A DNA stretch of 64,000 nt from Siphonodentalium dalli (GCA_032622095.1 CP136065.1:58215949-58279948), one strand, 5' to 3'; positions 1 through 12,950 are shown, numbered from the stretch's first letter. The notes: generated by a model from the letters alone, not told the origin. Numbers and translations are program-made.

Positions 1-1235
1 CACAAGATGAAACAAGATAACACATGAACCTAGGGCAAAATTATAATCAAACCTCCATCAGCGTGGCCTAAAAGTCAATGGTGGTGACGACAAATAATTG
101 TGGAAATATTTGTTTATGTAAAGTTTTCAAGCAACAAAGGTTGTAAAATTCTGGATTTGTTAGAGACCTGGTCCCCAATATTAAAATTTAGTGTTCCATA
201 TTATTATACCTAAGAAAGTAAAAGATTTTCTGTCGAAATATTCAAAATTTATATTTTAAATTGAAATAAACTTTACAAATTGTTTATTATGTCAACTAAT
301 TAAATGACCATTGCCATGCAGTAAAAGAACATTACTGTTCTAAAACAAACAGCAACTTACAAAGAAACAGTGAGTGTCATGCTGATGGTAACAGATTCCA
401 TATTGACAATAAAAGGAAGAAAATATGAAAGTTGCCAAAGACAGGCACCGATCCACGGAGTGAAATTTATCAAATGATAATTGTTCATCTTTGCATGAGA
501 TATTGATAAAAAATAAATCAAAGTTATAAATGACAATTTTTCACCATTGAATGCAAACAAGATCAGAACTAAGTCAAATTTATCAAATGACAATTTTTCA
601 TCTTTGGACTCAATATAGATCCAAAGTGGAACATGCTGTCCAAGAGCAACAAAGATCGATATGCTAAACGGTGAACAGGAAAATCAATTAGAGTTATGAG
701 TTCCGTTAATGGATGGAAATATCACGGTGGATAACATACCCGGAGTGTAAATCCCGGACGAGCTGAATCATAGCCATGCATCGTTATTTTATGGCATCAC
801 ATAGGATGCTACTCCATGAACGAGGACATGAAAGCATTAAACACATGCGGGACACATCCCTTTTGTGAAGGCCTATTGTTAATAAGAATCCTATTGGAGA
901 GTGTGAGGTCAAACTGGATGGCACACAGATCCCACACAGGCACAGCTAACACTCACTGAACATACTCCATTCAATCAAGTGGATAGTGGTTCAGGCAAGG
1001 GAAGTAACTCTAATCAAATTGATTTTCTGCTCCAGGTGTGGGATTGGTAATTATTTGTTGGATACCAGAATTAGCAGAAAATGTGCAGCAGGTTGGATGT
1101 GGTGGTTCAGTGGTTCATTATCTAACTAAATCAAGTGGGACCATCAGGTGGATAATTGCAATTAACTCTTTTGCTGCCAAAGATTATAATAATTAAAGCA
1201 ATTGATTTTTCATCACTGACTACAATGATCAGTAC

Positions 1236-1341
1236 TTAACCCTTCCATGATGGGAGCTTCCTGAAATATTGTCAAAACCCTGTGCCAATGCATTCTCTTA
1301 TATATTCAAGTCTCCTACATTGGCCTAACAATATTTACGGA
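1236..1341 (+). mobile_element. family C TTAA element, 5' part
   Basis: Starts TTAACCCTTCCATGA and runs through a degraded hairpin cassette to cattggcctaacaatattta. It then joins directly to a half E foldback, so the 3' half is missing. Confidence 0.7.
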
Positions 1342-1482
1342 GAGTATGGCTTGTTGCCATTCATCGGAAAGCTCTCAAGAGCTTTCCGATGAATGGCAAC
1401 AAACCATATTTCCAACTAAATCCTGAAAAATTACCCATAATTCTGCTGTGGTTAAAGAATCGATTATTTAGGGCATTACTAT
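1342..1482 (+). mobile_element. family E foldback, left arm truncated
   Basis: Central palindrome around gctctcaagagctttcc plus the full right arm ending gggcattac. The outer part of the left arm is missing where it abuts the C fragment. Confidence 0.75.
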
Positions 1483-2437
1483 ACATCTATGGGGGGTCAA
1501 ACAATAATAGTTCCTCAGATATCATTTAAAGGGGAGGGGAGGGGAAGTTACCAAACATAATTGCAAAAAGTAGGGGCAACAATATTCCAAGAAGTTTGGG
1601 TAGCATTCACAAATGTTTTTAATTGTTTCTTCAGGTGTATGATTTGAGAAATTTGTTGAACTAACATTTCACAGACGATGTGCATCAGGGCATATTTGTT
1701 CATTATCCAACCACATGAAGTGGGACTGTCAGACCATCAGGTAGATAATTAGCTTTAACTCTTTGCCACAAAAGATTCTCTTAGTTAATGTATTTGAAAT
1801 GTTAGCTTCAATTATCAGTTATACCCAAGTTTTACATGTATCTTCATTTATAATGATTAACTTGCATATACAGGATTTATACCTTGGGAGACCATCAATA
1901 TACTTATATTTACCGAAACTTTACGACTGACGCCAAAGGACAGAATGTCTATTTATAAAGATTCACATGTGAAGGATTGAATCAGATTCAAGATTGACTA
2001 AGTGTATTAAGGTCAAACATAGAACGTTGTAATTGTGAAAGAGTGCAGGTTTCCCCTCTCAGATGCAGGCCACCATGTGAAGTGAATCAGTTTTACAGAT
2101 ACCTACATATGGGGTGCAAGTTAATCAGGTTTCTGAGTACCGATTCTGGTTTGAGTTAATCCTATTCTATTTTACCACCTGTTTCTAATCCAGTAACAAT
2201 ACAATCTTCTGGAAATAGCAGAGTCCAGTGTTTATTTTAGATTATAGCACAGTTTGAGAAATTTCGTTTTTAGCAAAGGCTCAAATGATTCACCTAGATG
2301 GCATTGTTTCTAGGTTAACTCTGTTACTACTGTGTCCAACGTTGTGGCATACTATCTGCAAGTGGATTAATGTTTCCGATAATATATTTTATCACAAAGT
2401 GATTTTTTTTAAATCCTAAAAATAAGTGAGGCATATA

Positions 2438-2828
2438 TTAACCCTTTACCCAACAAACCGGCCAAATAAAGCTTCAACAGCCTAAAATATCTTCGGTCTG
2501 TCTCAATAGAACCATACAAATATGGATATCATTGGAACCGGCTCCTTGACCACATTGTCATAGTTACAGTTATGCCCTGTGCCAATGCATTCTCTTATAT
2601 ATGCGAGTCGACCATAGGTCGCCTCGCATATATAAGAGAATGCATTGGCCTAAAAAATAAAAAAAATTTAACACTTTTTACCATTTTTTCTTACATTCTT
2701 TAACAATTTTATAATTTTTAATGGGTTAAGCCAATGCATTCTCTTATATATGCGAGGCGACCTATGGTCGACTCGCATATATAAGAGAATGCATTGGCAC
2801 AGGGCCGTTCTGTTGGGTAAAGGGTTAA
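2438..2828 (-). mobile_element. family A piggyBac-like MITE (copy A1)
   Basis: Bounded by TTAA, with termini TTAACCCTTTACCCAACA and the reverse complement at the other end. Two inverted copies of the hairpin cassette flank an AT-rich spacer. About 120 bp of unique family sequence (with a TTTGGCCGG motif) lies at one end and sets the orientation. There is no coding capacity. Confidence 0.85.
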
Positions 2829-3091
2829 CAGAATAGAGATATTCATTAGTCGAACCAGATTCCGTTACTCATCACAATTTCTCTAAATAGTGACCTTCTT
2901 TCAAGTAAATCAAGGTACCAAATTCATCACCATATAGTGACAATGACAAATTAAGATACCATTTCAGTTATATATCTATATGTAACTTGATTGTTATTTA
3001 ATTCATTATAGTCTTGGGAAGTATGTCACAAATATCTGGCACAATCTTGTACAAATCTATCTGGAATGCTTGGAATTATTTTATTTGTATA

Positions 3092-3524
3092 TTAACTCTT
3101 TCTATACTACTAAATACTCATTGATGAGTATTTCCCTTAGGAAATGTTCAGATAATAATTTCAATAAACTATAGTCTGTATATGGTAGATATTTGGTACA
3201 GCTGCATGTGATATGTACTTGTATTGTGACATGCCAAGCACTGCCTTTTGTACATGCCTGGGACTATATAACACTCAAGGTGTAAATTTTAGATGCTTCA
3301 GTGGCCGTGTGTTATTGAGTTCAGACTTGAGTAGCAAGGCAGGCTCAGGCAGGCTGGCAGTAATGGGCCCCGGTTCGAATAGGAACCTTCCTGCACTTTC
3401 ATTATCTTTGAGTCAGTATGTCGTCTGCTCATTTTCCCTGAACATGCCCTCCAAATGAATGATAGACCATTCAAATATATACTTTAGAACTGACGGGATA
3501 ATCCATTTATATAGAAAGAGTTAA
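3092..3524 (+). mobile_element. family D TTAA element (D1)
   Basis: Starts TTAACTCTTTCTATACTA followed by aaatactcattgatgagta, and ends atagaaagagttaa. The middle (about 3190-3400) does not match other D copies and is more GC-rich, perhaps captured or inserted sequence. Confidence 0.65.
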
Positions 3525-3660
3525 AGATCCACAAGCAATTTTCTGGGACAATATCTCCACTCAAATAGTGAAACTACCAGCTTCTAACTTTGCACCAACA
3601 GTGTGACAAGGAGGGTAACTCTAAAACAGAGAGAATACACAAATATACAAAAGTACTTAC

Positions 3661-3710
3661 ACGTCACTGAATTGTCCAGGTTTTTCTATTGGTGGGTTGT
3701 ATATGTTGCT
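3661..3710 (-). CDS. SORBS: SORBS-like exon 15, last exon in window
   Basis: A 50-bp exon, phase 0 in and phase 2 out, with acceptor attaacttttcag and a consensus donor gtaagt, encoding SNIYNPPIEKPGQFSD plus a split codon. It follows a 7.4-kb intron. The phase 2 exit requires a further exon left of the window, where the SH3 region is expected. Confidence 0.78.
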
Positions 3711-3854
3711 CTGAAAAGTTAATAGTAATATTTAGAAACATGTTGCTAAATGGAGACTAATACGAAAGATCCAAAATCAACAAGTGTAAATGCAAATTCA
3801 TTCTCTGTGTAAGATGCACATAAAACAGGTCCTCTCATATTGAATACCAATGCC

Positions 3855-4320
3855 TTAACCCCTTGAGTGCCAGGTCCGATTTTTGTATCAACCCACATAC
3901 CCTGTGCCAATGCATTCTCTTATATATGTGAGTCGACCATTGGTCGCCTCACATATATAAGAGAATGCATTGGCCTAACAATTTTTCATCTTTTGTTATT
4001 ATTTTTTACAATTTTTTACAATTTTAATAATTTTTTCTTATTTCTTACAGGTATATTTAGTAGGTTTAGTGCCAGGGAATCTTATGTTTTTTATGGGCAT
4101 CAAAATTATTACTATGAATACTTGGTGATAGTTTTGAGTTATAACATGCCCCTTAGGTGTTATCCAGTTTGTTTTAAAATTCGCTATAGCATGCTTAAGC
4201 ATACCCGAAAAAAATTAAACATGAAAAAAAAAAATCTAAATATTTTTATTTTTTTAGGGCCGATTTTACACACGGTAAATTAGGGCCAATGAGATCGGCC
4301 CGTGGCACTCAAAGGGTTAA
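3855..4320 (+). mobile_element. family B TTAA element, long form (B1)
   Basis: Termini TTAACCCCTTGAGTGCCAGG and ...CTCAAAGGGTTAA. One hairpin cassette sits near the 5' end. At 466 bp it is about 220 bp longer than other B copies; the extra AT-rich stretch (about 4070-4260) may represent an older, less deleted form. Confidence 0.82.
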
Positions 4321-7204
4321 AAAGGAAAACCATTGACAAACCAGAAATTCCCAAGCCAGTGGTACATGCTGAAGGTATTTCATAAAGATGCAGGAAAATC
4401 TTTCAATAAATATATATATAAAGCTGACAGAGTTTCATGAAATTACTAAAATAGTTAATAGTTTGAGCCAAGAACCCACCAATGTCTGCAAATATATGTA
4501 TATCAGATTTATGGAGGCAATGACTCAGTGCTTAAAGTGTTCAATTGCTTCAATATTCATGAAAAAATTCTCATTTCTTATCAGAACGGCCATGAATTTT
4601 TTGGAATCCCGATTTTCACCCATGTAGGTGTTGGAATCTGCACAAAGTTTGTCTAGCCCAGATGGTATCCGTTTTCCAATGACATAAAAGACATTTATAT
4701 TTAACAGTTTTTTTTTTATGTGAAATAAGCCACACATGGCATTGAATTAGTTCCATATTAGGTTGTTGTTGTTATAATAGTGGGGGTTGGAACCCTGACA
4801 GCATTCTACAAGTATCAATTGGAAATATTCTCAATAAAAAGATATTCCTATAACCAAAATCATGCAAATATAATGCAGAGAAACGTCAAAGCACTATCAA
4901 CACGCTGATGCAGTCCCACAAATAATTTCATGCAAACACATTTGGGCAAGTTTCAGCAATTCTGTATATTATAGTACTCATCTTAAATACATGTATATCT
5001 AACATGATGGTCTTTAATTCATGGGTTATCAGTGAATAATTTTTATACAACAACTCACCAAATATGAATTCATAAACATCACAAAAATTAGAGACGTCAA
5101 CTAGCTCCTAAAATAAATCCTTCTATTCTAACAGATTCTGAATTGTATTTGTTGATTTAGAGGAATTAGTCATCAGTATTCCGGTGCTCCAGGAAAATCC
5201 TGCCTATTGATTTTATACAACAGATCTCCTTGATTAAAAATTTATTCCTGTGCAGAAAGCATCATGAGAACGAGAATAGCATGACAATAATAATTCTTTT
5301 GAATTTGAGATTGACAGAAGTTCTAATCATCAGGAGATTTATCTATAAAACCAAGGCTCTCATCACTTACAACTGTGACTGACAGAGGGTCTAATCTATG
5401 TCAGATCATAACTACAAAGTCATCGCTCACGTTGTTATGACAATGACGCTCTTTGATAATCAGAGCAAGTCTAAATACTAGCTATTTAAATCAAAGGTTT
5501 GATAAGGATGGTGAATCCATTGATGGTCATCAATTTTTGAACAGTTGCCATAATTTATGATTTAATATTTCCTATTCGTTATGCATTTAGTTTGGAATTT
5601 GGGCCAAGGATATTTAGCTTCTTAATCTATCAAATCTAATATAATTTTAATATAACTTCTCTGTAGCCAGTGGTTCTGGGTTAAAACAATATTGTTGCTT
5701 TAATATTAAAGGCACGTGAGGCCTTAATTGTCAAAAATATTCATATTTGTTCCAAACACTGTAAACATAAAAACATTAAAACGCATACAGTTTCGTTCAT
5801 ATATACCATGACCATCGCGTAAACAGCATGTTATCTCAAATACCTACTATATTTTACCTAAGCAAGAGCCTGATTGGGTTACAGAGGACAGCACAATGCT
5901 ACTGGCTAATCACACACAAATGGCATAAACGCTCTTTATTAGTTCCATATCAGGAATTCACCAACAAAGAACGCTCTTTATGTTTACCATCATAATATAA
6001 ACAAACACCAGAAAAGTAACTTTTTATGCTTTTGTTTACATAACAATGGTTAAACATATGAGAATAACATACTGTTTATACGATATTTCTTATTTATATA
6101 CGGACAAAGTCTGTCTACATTTTGATGTTCTTTCTGTTTGTGGCCGTTTTTGACGGAGACAGTATGATCGGTTGAAGAAAGTAACCAGAAACTATTAATG
6201 TTGGAAGGTCAGACATCAATTGTAGTATTCAACAACCAAGCGGAATTTTTCATATCACTTTTTAAAATCTTGAACCTGATGAAACTGACTCTATCAAATG
6301 CAATTAAATAGAATTTATTCAAAGAAATTATTTTTTTAGAAGATTTTATTTAAATAAAATTAGATTGAAGCTTTATAATAATCGAAAAAATAATACTCAC
6401 CAAATATCGTGACATAAACATTTTTCACAGTAATTCACTTTAGTAACAACTAATTCTGATTTTAATATCCAGGTGTCACAAGATGTATAACATACTCAAC
6501 AATGTTTCAAAGATCTACCTAGATGAATGGACCCCTAGAACTGATAAACTCAATGCATAAAGGTTGATGCAATAAAATTTCAATGAACATGCAGCTTTTA
6601 CCCTGAGATCATATCTGATAAACTGAGGTATTTTAACAGCAGCGTACTAGAGTGTCACCCGTCTCCCATTGAGTACATAAATACTACGTTCCTTTATTAG
6701 AATTAACACAACATTGCTGAAGCCTTCATTTAAAATATCGCAAACTCACAAGTAAATTATTCTAGAAATGAACATTTGAAGATTCTCTTTTCACCGAAAA
6801 GACTATCATTTTTTTTTAAATCATTAATTGGAAATAAGCTTTAATATAAAGGGAGACAAAATAGTGAGATAATTTGCTGCTCTTTAGAAGGTTGAATTGT
6901 GGGTAACGTGACCGCAAACAAATATAACAGCCCTGCATTATCGTGTTAATCGAATCAGTGGTTTCATGGCTTTAGTATAATAACAATGAGCAATAGAACT
7001 GATGTCTCTTTTATAACCAAAGAAATATGAGATATGTGTGAAATATTAATGAAAGGAAGACATGTTCTGTAATTTACAATATTACTCAAGGCATGTAACT
7101 GAAGAAAGTGCCAAATGATTGCATCTGAGAAATAATTGACAATATGATCAGAAAATGAAAATGTCATAATAAAAAATCTTGACCTTCTGGCTTGTAAACA
7201 TCCT

Positions 7205-7313
7205 ACAGAGTTTACCGATGAATGGCAACAAGCCATATTTCTGAATAAATCCTTAAAAATTACCCATAATTATGCTGTGGTTAAGGAGTCGATTATTTAG
7301 GGCATTACTGTAA
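7205..7313 (+). mobile_element. family E foldback, right arm only
   Basis: Runs from tttaccgatgaatggcaac to gggcattactgta and matches the right arm of complete E copies. The left arm is absent. Confidence 0.7.
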
Positions 7314-7349
7314 ACATCCTAACTTGAGGCATTCAGATTATATCAGACT

Positions 7350-7548
7350 TTAACCCTATCTATACTGAATACTCATTGATGAGTAGTTCCCTTAGGAAAT
7401 GTTCCGATCCACCAACGAATATGAATCTTTTCATAATGCCGTCATCTGCTAATTTATCACGAACACCCCTCCAAATGAATAATGGACCATCACAACGAAT
7501 AATTTTATAACTGAATGGGATAAACCATTTAGTAAAGGAAGGGATTAA
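7350..7548 (+). mobile_element. family D TTAA element (D2)
   Basis: Starts TTAACCCTATCTATACTG and ends aaaggaagggattaa. It contains the shared motifs gagtagttcccttaggaaat and cacccctccaaatgaat. Confidence 0.75.
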
Positions 7549-7656
7549 GGAACTAAAGGCCTCCACTGTGGGTGCACAGGAATAACCACTGAACTGTAAA
7601 AAATCCTCATCAAGAAGAACATGAAGAATCAGTAGTTTTTTATCTTAATTTTATTA

Positions 7657-7779
7657 TTAACCCTTTAAGTGCGAGGTCGATTTTTGTAGCAACCCAAATA
7701 CCCTGTGCCAATGCATTCTCTTATATATGCGAGTCGACCATAGGTCGCCTCGCATATATAAGAGAATGCATTGGCCTAA

Positions 7780-7814
<35 letters not shown>

Positions 7815-7901
7815 TTTTAATATATTTTATTATATTCTTTAACAGACTTATTGTGTAGGTTTAGGGCCGATTAGATCGGCCCCTGGCACTCTAAGGGTTA
7901 A
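7657..7901 (+). mobile_element. family B TTAA element (B2)
   Basis: TTAACCCTTTAAGTGCGAGG at one end and CACTCTAAGGGTTAA at the other. One hairpin cassette, then a T-run of about 30 bases and the motif gggccgattagatcggccc. Confidence 0.85.
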
Positions 7902-8753
7902 TAAATGTCCAATAATGAGATTTTGTTTGTTGAAACCATTGTTATTTCTTCATAGCGCTTATCAAAAAAGACAAGATCTTCTTAGCAAAACCTATTCTAT
8001 TCCATGAATGTGCACAACAATTTTCTTTATTATTTTGTTTAAAGTGACTTATAGGCCTCATTGGCCGGGTGTGTTCTTATTTTGTTACTTCACACTGCTA
8101 TCACCTGTATGTCAGGGACGCCGGAAGCACCAAAGGGCAAGGGGGCAAACCAGTCAGGAGGGCACTTTTCGGGTACCGACTGGACTCCCCTGCATGCCCC
8201 CCTTCTCTGGCATCCCTGCTGTATGTGATATGTTTTATACACTATACACACATCACTATAATAAAATATTCGTTCTTTCGTTCGTTATATAAACATATGC
8301 TGTTATAGTTTTGGCAACAAACATCACCAACGGCATTTGCTATTCAAATATTTAGCTGAAAAGCTGGGTTTTTTTGTGCAATATGTTTCAATGCACTGAC
8401 CTTTTCTTGTGTTCACTTTCATGATTTCATCATCTTAATTGAACATGCTAGTGGTCTTTGCAGTAAGCGTAAGATCACGTTGCTGTAACAGTTGATGTTT
8501 ACATAACAATGGTTCAACACACAACATTTCATTATTGGAGGATTATTGACCACGGAGATATTAACATATATCCATTTCTTCACATTCTTAATAATGATGA
8601 TTTTACAGACTTTCGTGTTATTTTGCATGAACCCATTTTAAAGGGCTTGAGTCTCCTTACAACAAATGGACACAACATAAAAGTAGAAGAAAATCACAAC
8701 ACAACCAGTTACTGATAAAAAGTTGAAAATCTAAAAAAAATTACATTTTTATT

Positions 8754-8778
8754 ACCCACCCACCCCCCCCCCCCCCCA
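8754..8778 (+). repeat. poly-C tract
   Basis: An almost pure C run in AT-rich intron sequence; likely unstable. Confidence 0.85.
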
Positions 8779-9390
8779 CAATAAGCACCACAAGAATAAT
8801 ATACTCAATAAAACTAAGCAGATTAAATTTAGGAATAGTTTGCTAAATGCTTGAAAAAGGTAACATTATAAAACAGCTATATGGGTTTGGAGAGTGGTTT
8901 TTGTATAATAAGAAAGGTGTATTGGTGAGTAGACATGAGATTTGGGAAGGGTTTTAGTAAAGATAGAAAAGACAAAAGAGATATAATTAAGCCCTGATTA
9001 ATCCAATGAATCAAATGAAAATCATGATATAATATTATTAGTGACCACACATAAGATATTGAGCAATCATATAGCAATGATAGGCAGATATGGCAAAAAC
9101 TGTTAATAGTTAAGCGCGCCTCCTGGTGAAATCGTCCTGTGTTTTATAAGAATGTAACCTAATAATCAGCTTGTTGTTAAAAAATAAGGATAATTCTGAA
9201 TCTGTGGTTTTCTGGTAAACTGTCTTGAAACTCTAAAGCTATAACAACCAGATTTACAAACTTCATTCAAAATTAAACAAGATAAAGATGATTGAAGACT
9301 AAAATGCAGATGATTGATATCAAAAGAGTCTAAACTTGGGTCGAATTCACAACATCTAAAATCAACATTCAATTCAATTTTACTTCACTT

Positions 9391-9789
9391 TTAACCCTTT
9401 ACCCAACAGAAGGGCCCTGTGCCAATGCATTCTCTTATATATGCGAGTCGACCATAGGTCGCCTCACATATATAAGAGAATGCATTGGCTTAACACATTA
9501 AAAATTATAAAATTGTTAAAGAATGTAAGACAAAATGGTAAAAAGTGTTAAAAAAAGATTTTTTTTAGGCCAATGCATTCTCTTATATATGCGAGGCGAC
9601 CTATGGTCGACTCGCATATATAAGAGAATGCATTGGCACAGGGCTAACTGTAACTATCACAATGCGGTCAAGGAGCCGGTTCCAATGATATCCATATTTG
9701 TATGGTTCTATTGAGACAGACCGAAGATATTTTAGGCTGTTGAAGCTTTATTTGGCCGGTTTTGGCCGCTTTGTTGGGTAAAGGGTTAA
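9391..9789 (+). mobile_element. family A piggyBac-like MITE (A2)
   Basis: Full-length copy: TTAACCCTTTACCCAACA, cassette, spacer, inverted cassette, unique part, TGTTGGGTAAAGGGTTAA. Confidence 0.88.
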
Positions 9790-10634
9790 TGAGTTCTGCA
9801 AAAGTGGTATTTAAAAAAAAAAATCCCCCATCAATTTATCAGCTTGTTTATGTGACTGAATGCATATGCACTGTATGCAACATGTCAACTAGAGGTGTGT
9901 ATTTACAATACATGTACTTAATTTTGAAGATTGCTTGTAAATCTGGCTATTGCAAAATCATCAGAGAAAAGATTGAGTCACTTAAGTTGATTTGTTTTTT
10001 GTTTGAATTCTGATGATATAATTTATTCCGGAGGAATAGTATGAAATACTATAGACTCAAAGATTCCACAACTTTTCTGAATTAAGAGAATGAAGAAACT
10101 ATCCAAAGGTAGCTACTAAAGTTTGACTATGACAGAGATCAATGGTTGGTACTAACTTTGCTGACTATGTGCATTTACAAAGCTACCAGTGGATCTAGAC
10201 ATACGTGTGTCGTCTACTCCAAGCTGATGTGTACGAAATAGACCTAACATTCACCTGCAAACTACTCCATGTAATATACCGATGGATATTGGCTGATGGG
10301 TAAAAATGATCTTTTACCATTTGTAGTTGACGTGAGTGCTTTTTGATTAACACATTGAAGTAATATTTTAGCAGTGCTGGTCTACAATGATTATAGTTTC
10401 CATCTAGTTGTATACATCGAAGCTAAAAACCAACAGCTTTACTTATTGAAAAGGGAGTGTGATGGTCTATCAGTTTTTTCAAGTTGATTTAATGAAATAA
10501 GCTGATTTTGGGTTTGTTAAATATGATATCCTTTTTTTAAATCAATCAATGTAAAATTGAACAAAATTGGTTCTAGATGCACATATTTAAAAAATACTGA
10601 TAGGAGACTGGGAAGTTTGAAAAAAAACTTTGAT

Positions 10635-10965
10635 CAAGCTTTGAAATGGTATGTCTTCCATATGCAAGAATGAGGTCCCCAGATCGTGAATTCAGTGACA
10701 CAATCCCGCAAGGCAGGCTAGCATAGGCCTTAACTGCTATGACAGACCTAGGATCAGATTGAAGTTTCCCAGTTGAAATTGGAAATACTAACTGAACAAT
10801 GTCAATTTGAGACTACAGATACTTCCCAGAAGATGAGGCCTAAGCAGAATGAGGTCCCAAGAGGGTGAATTTGGTGATGCAAGTCCGCTGTGCGGAATAG
10901 CCTCACTAAATTCACCCTCTGGGGACCTCATTCTGCAAATGACAGACACAATATTTCAAAGCTTG
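10635..10965 (+). mobile_element. family F hairpin element (F1)
   Basis: Ends CAAGCTTTGAAAT and ATTTCAAAGCTTG. Flanked by ACTTTGAT and CCTTTGAT, a 7-of-8 target duplication. Contains two hairpins built on gaatgaggtccccagaggg / ccctctggggacctcattc. Confidence 0.78.
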
Positions 10966-11110
10966 CCTTTGATTGTCTGACCAGCCGGTGTCCATCAGTA
11001 ACATTGAGTAAGTAAGCAAAAGAAAATCTGGTCAATTTCACAGATGAGATATCTCGCAATTAAGCAGCATCACAGACAACGTGTGAGTTACATTCAAAGA
11101 AGAAATATAC

Positions 11111-11185
11111 CTTCGGTCGTCGTTTTTTCTTATTCTTAGGTTTATCCTTGGGTAGATATGAGGACATTGGGCGTATCCCTCCACG
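11111..11185 (-). CDS. SORBS: SORBS-like exon 14, basic segment
   Basis: A 75-bp phase 0-0 exon with acceptor gattctcatcag and donor gtatat. It encodes RGGIRPMSSYLPKDK then PKNKKKRRPK. The Lys/Arg cluster could act as a nuclear-localisation or acidic-lipid-binding patch (inference). It is symmetric, so it can be skipped. Confidence 0.82.
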
Positions 11186-11786
11186 CTGATGAGAATCAGT
11201 AACGTAAACAAGTCAAATAACGAACATGCAATAATAAACAACTATAAAATCACACAACAAAATGCTCGTGCGAACTCATGCTGAAAATCAATGCCGAGAA
11301 AGAACATTAAGTCAAAAAGTCATGATTTACTACAATAACATATTACCTGGATTATTTGCATGTCTCTCATGTGTCGCACTCGTCAAACAATGATGGATTG
11401 ATCTCATACATTAGTGCGCACCTGAGTCTTTGGAGGAATTGTGGGTAATTAGTCAGATCGATGAAGATCTGTATCCATTATTGATTAAATTGAAATTTAA
11501 CAAGAGGTATTACACTCCCAGGGCTGCCCAGGGGCCAATTAATGTTGTTGTGTGTAACCAGGAATCGAAGGGACTTAACTTTCTGATGAAATCAATGAGG
11601 TATTGTCTTAACCCTTTGATTACTGATACCCATGGTGTGAGTAGTTATTTTATTCCCGATTGATTCATTTGTTGTGAAGTACGCTAATAAGTTTATGAAA
11701 CAGCCTAAGGCTGTTAAACCTGTCAGTAAAAGATCATTACAAATGAATCTTTAGTGTTTCTTTGCCTGTCATCTGCTAATAGTATC

Positions 11787-12100
11787 TGATAATCCCTCTT
11801 ATTTAAGTATGGACAATTCCAATGTGTACTTTTAGTAACCCTTCTATGAATGAGCTGATAATCCCTCTAATTTAGGTATGGACAATTCCAATGTGTACTT
11901 TTAGTAACACCTTCGATATTTAACCCTTCTATGAATGAGCTGATAATCCCTCTAATATAAGTATAGACAATTCCAATGGATACTTTTAGTAACGCATTCG
12001 ATATTTAACCCTTCTATGAATGAGCTGATAATCCCTCTAATTTAAGTATGGACAATTCCAATGTATACTTTTAGTAACACATTCAATATTTAACCCTTCT
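11787..12100 (+). repeat. 85-bp tandem repeat, four units
   Basis: Units start ctgataatccctc at 11787, 11855, 11940 and 12025. The last three steps are 85 bp or close to it; the first unit is shorter by about 17 bp. Each full unit contains tttaacccttctatgaatga, which resembles the terminus of the TTAA elements. The array runs directly into element C2. Confidence 0.88.
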
Positions 12101-12312
12101 ATGACTGGAGCTTCCTGAAATTTTACGAAAAGCCTGTGCCAATGCATTCTCTTCTATATGCGTGTCTGCCATAGGGAGCCTCGCATATACAAGAGAATAC
12201 ATTCGCCTAACAATATATACCTTGACCTTGTAAATCAGTGCATTCTCTTAAATATGCGAGGCTCCATGGAAGACTCGCATATATAAGAGAATGCTCTGGC
12301 ACAGGATCTTTA
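12090..12312 (+). mobile_element. family C TTAA element (C2), 3' end lost
   Basis: Starts TTAACCCTTCTATGACTGGA and carries two diverged hairpin cassettes. It ends after ggcacaggatctttaat without the right terminus. Confidence 0.75.
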
Positions 12313-12599
12313 ATTTCAATGTATGATCGAGAATCCAGAAATCTTCATTATGGCATCCAAAGGAAGATTCACTATTTAGCCATTTTCATGAATTCTAAGG
12401 TATGTGCATAGTGAGGACAATTTCTGGCCATAGGGCACTAGTAAGTATAAAAATCAATGCATTTTTATAGTGCATTCAACACTAAACAAGAGGTTGCAAC
12501 CACATGTGCTGGGATACCCCATGGTGAAAATTGAAAGATGGTCAAGTCGGAATCCATTGTGAATAAAATGTGATGAATGAACAAATTACTCAACAATTC

Positions 12600-12950
12600 T
12601 AATGAAAACCGGACGGAAATCCAACATTTTCCGATAAAGAAAGAGGGATAACTCTTGAACGAAAAATGTGAACAAACGTCATTAAACCCTCTTTTGAAAG
12701 CGTCCCTGATGACAAACTTGCTGACAAAATTTCATCGAGATCCAATATTAAAACCATGGTTGAGATATAACAGCGGAGGGACAGAAATCCAACATTTTCA
12801 GATAAACAAAGAGGGATAGCTCTTGAACGGAAAACGTGCACATGTCAATGAACCCATGGTTGAGATATATGAGCGGACGGATGGATGGACATAACCAGTC
12901 TACCCCCCCCATCTTTTGGGATGGGGGTATAATTAGTTTCATTGCGCTTT
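12600..12950 (-). repeat. dispersed 'ataactct' repeat, internally duplicated
   Basis: Two copies about 168 bp apart of a segment with gaaatccaacattttc and gagggataactcttgaacg, followed by a hairpin of C-run and G-run around atcttttgggat. The cataactctg-type sequence recurs at 17.5, 18.3, 31.5 and 49.5 kb. Confidence 0.6.

Larger units (their letters stand above)
1..3660 (-). other. intron sequence downstream of exon 15
   Basis: I see no exon here on either strand. The stretch holds a partial C element (1236-1341), half of an E foldback (1342-1482), an A element (2438-2828) and a long D element (3092-3524). The rest, including 1-1235 and 1483-2437, is AT-rich sequence with nothing recognisable. 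Confidence 0.6.
3711..11110 (-). other. intron 14 (7.4 kb)
   Basis: Contains B elements at 3855-4320 and 7657-7901, half of an E foldback at 7205-7313, a D element at 7350-7548, a poly-C tract, an A element at 9391-9789 and an F element at 10635-10965. The stretches 4321-7200, 7902-9390 and 9790-10634 show no gene. A somewhat GC-richer segment at 8110-8225 is unassigned. Confidence 0.6.

Noticed and set aside
2580-2800. Hairpin cassettes as a CRISPR-like or microRNA array
   Set aside because: The copies are scattered, sit inside TTAA-bounded elements with no spacers of uniform size, and the host is a eukaryote. Transposon structure explains them without an array.
3345-3395. Possible tRNA B box (ggttcgaat)
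   Set aside because: There is no matching A box at the right distance, no cloverleaf stems, and the sequence after the box reads aggaac instead of the expected closing stem.
5059-5107. A 49-bp block with good splice sites in intron 14, and a similar-looking block at 6401-6455
   Set aside because: Neither fits the phase 0 to phase 0 gap between exons 14 and 15. The second has a stop in phase 0. The resemblance is limited to the donor end and to AT-rich sequence.
8069-8308. GC-richer open frames at 8.1-8.3 kb
   Set aside because: Two overlapping frames, no conserved motif and no splice context. More likely a repeat fragment than a gene.
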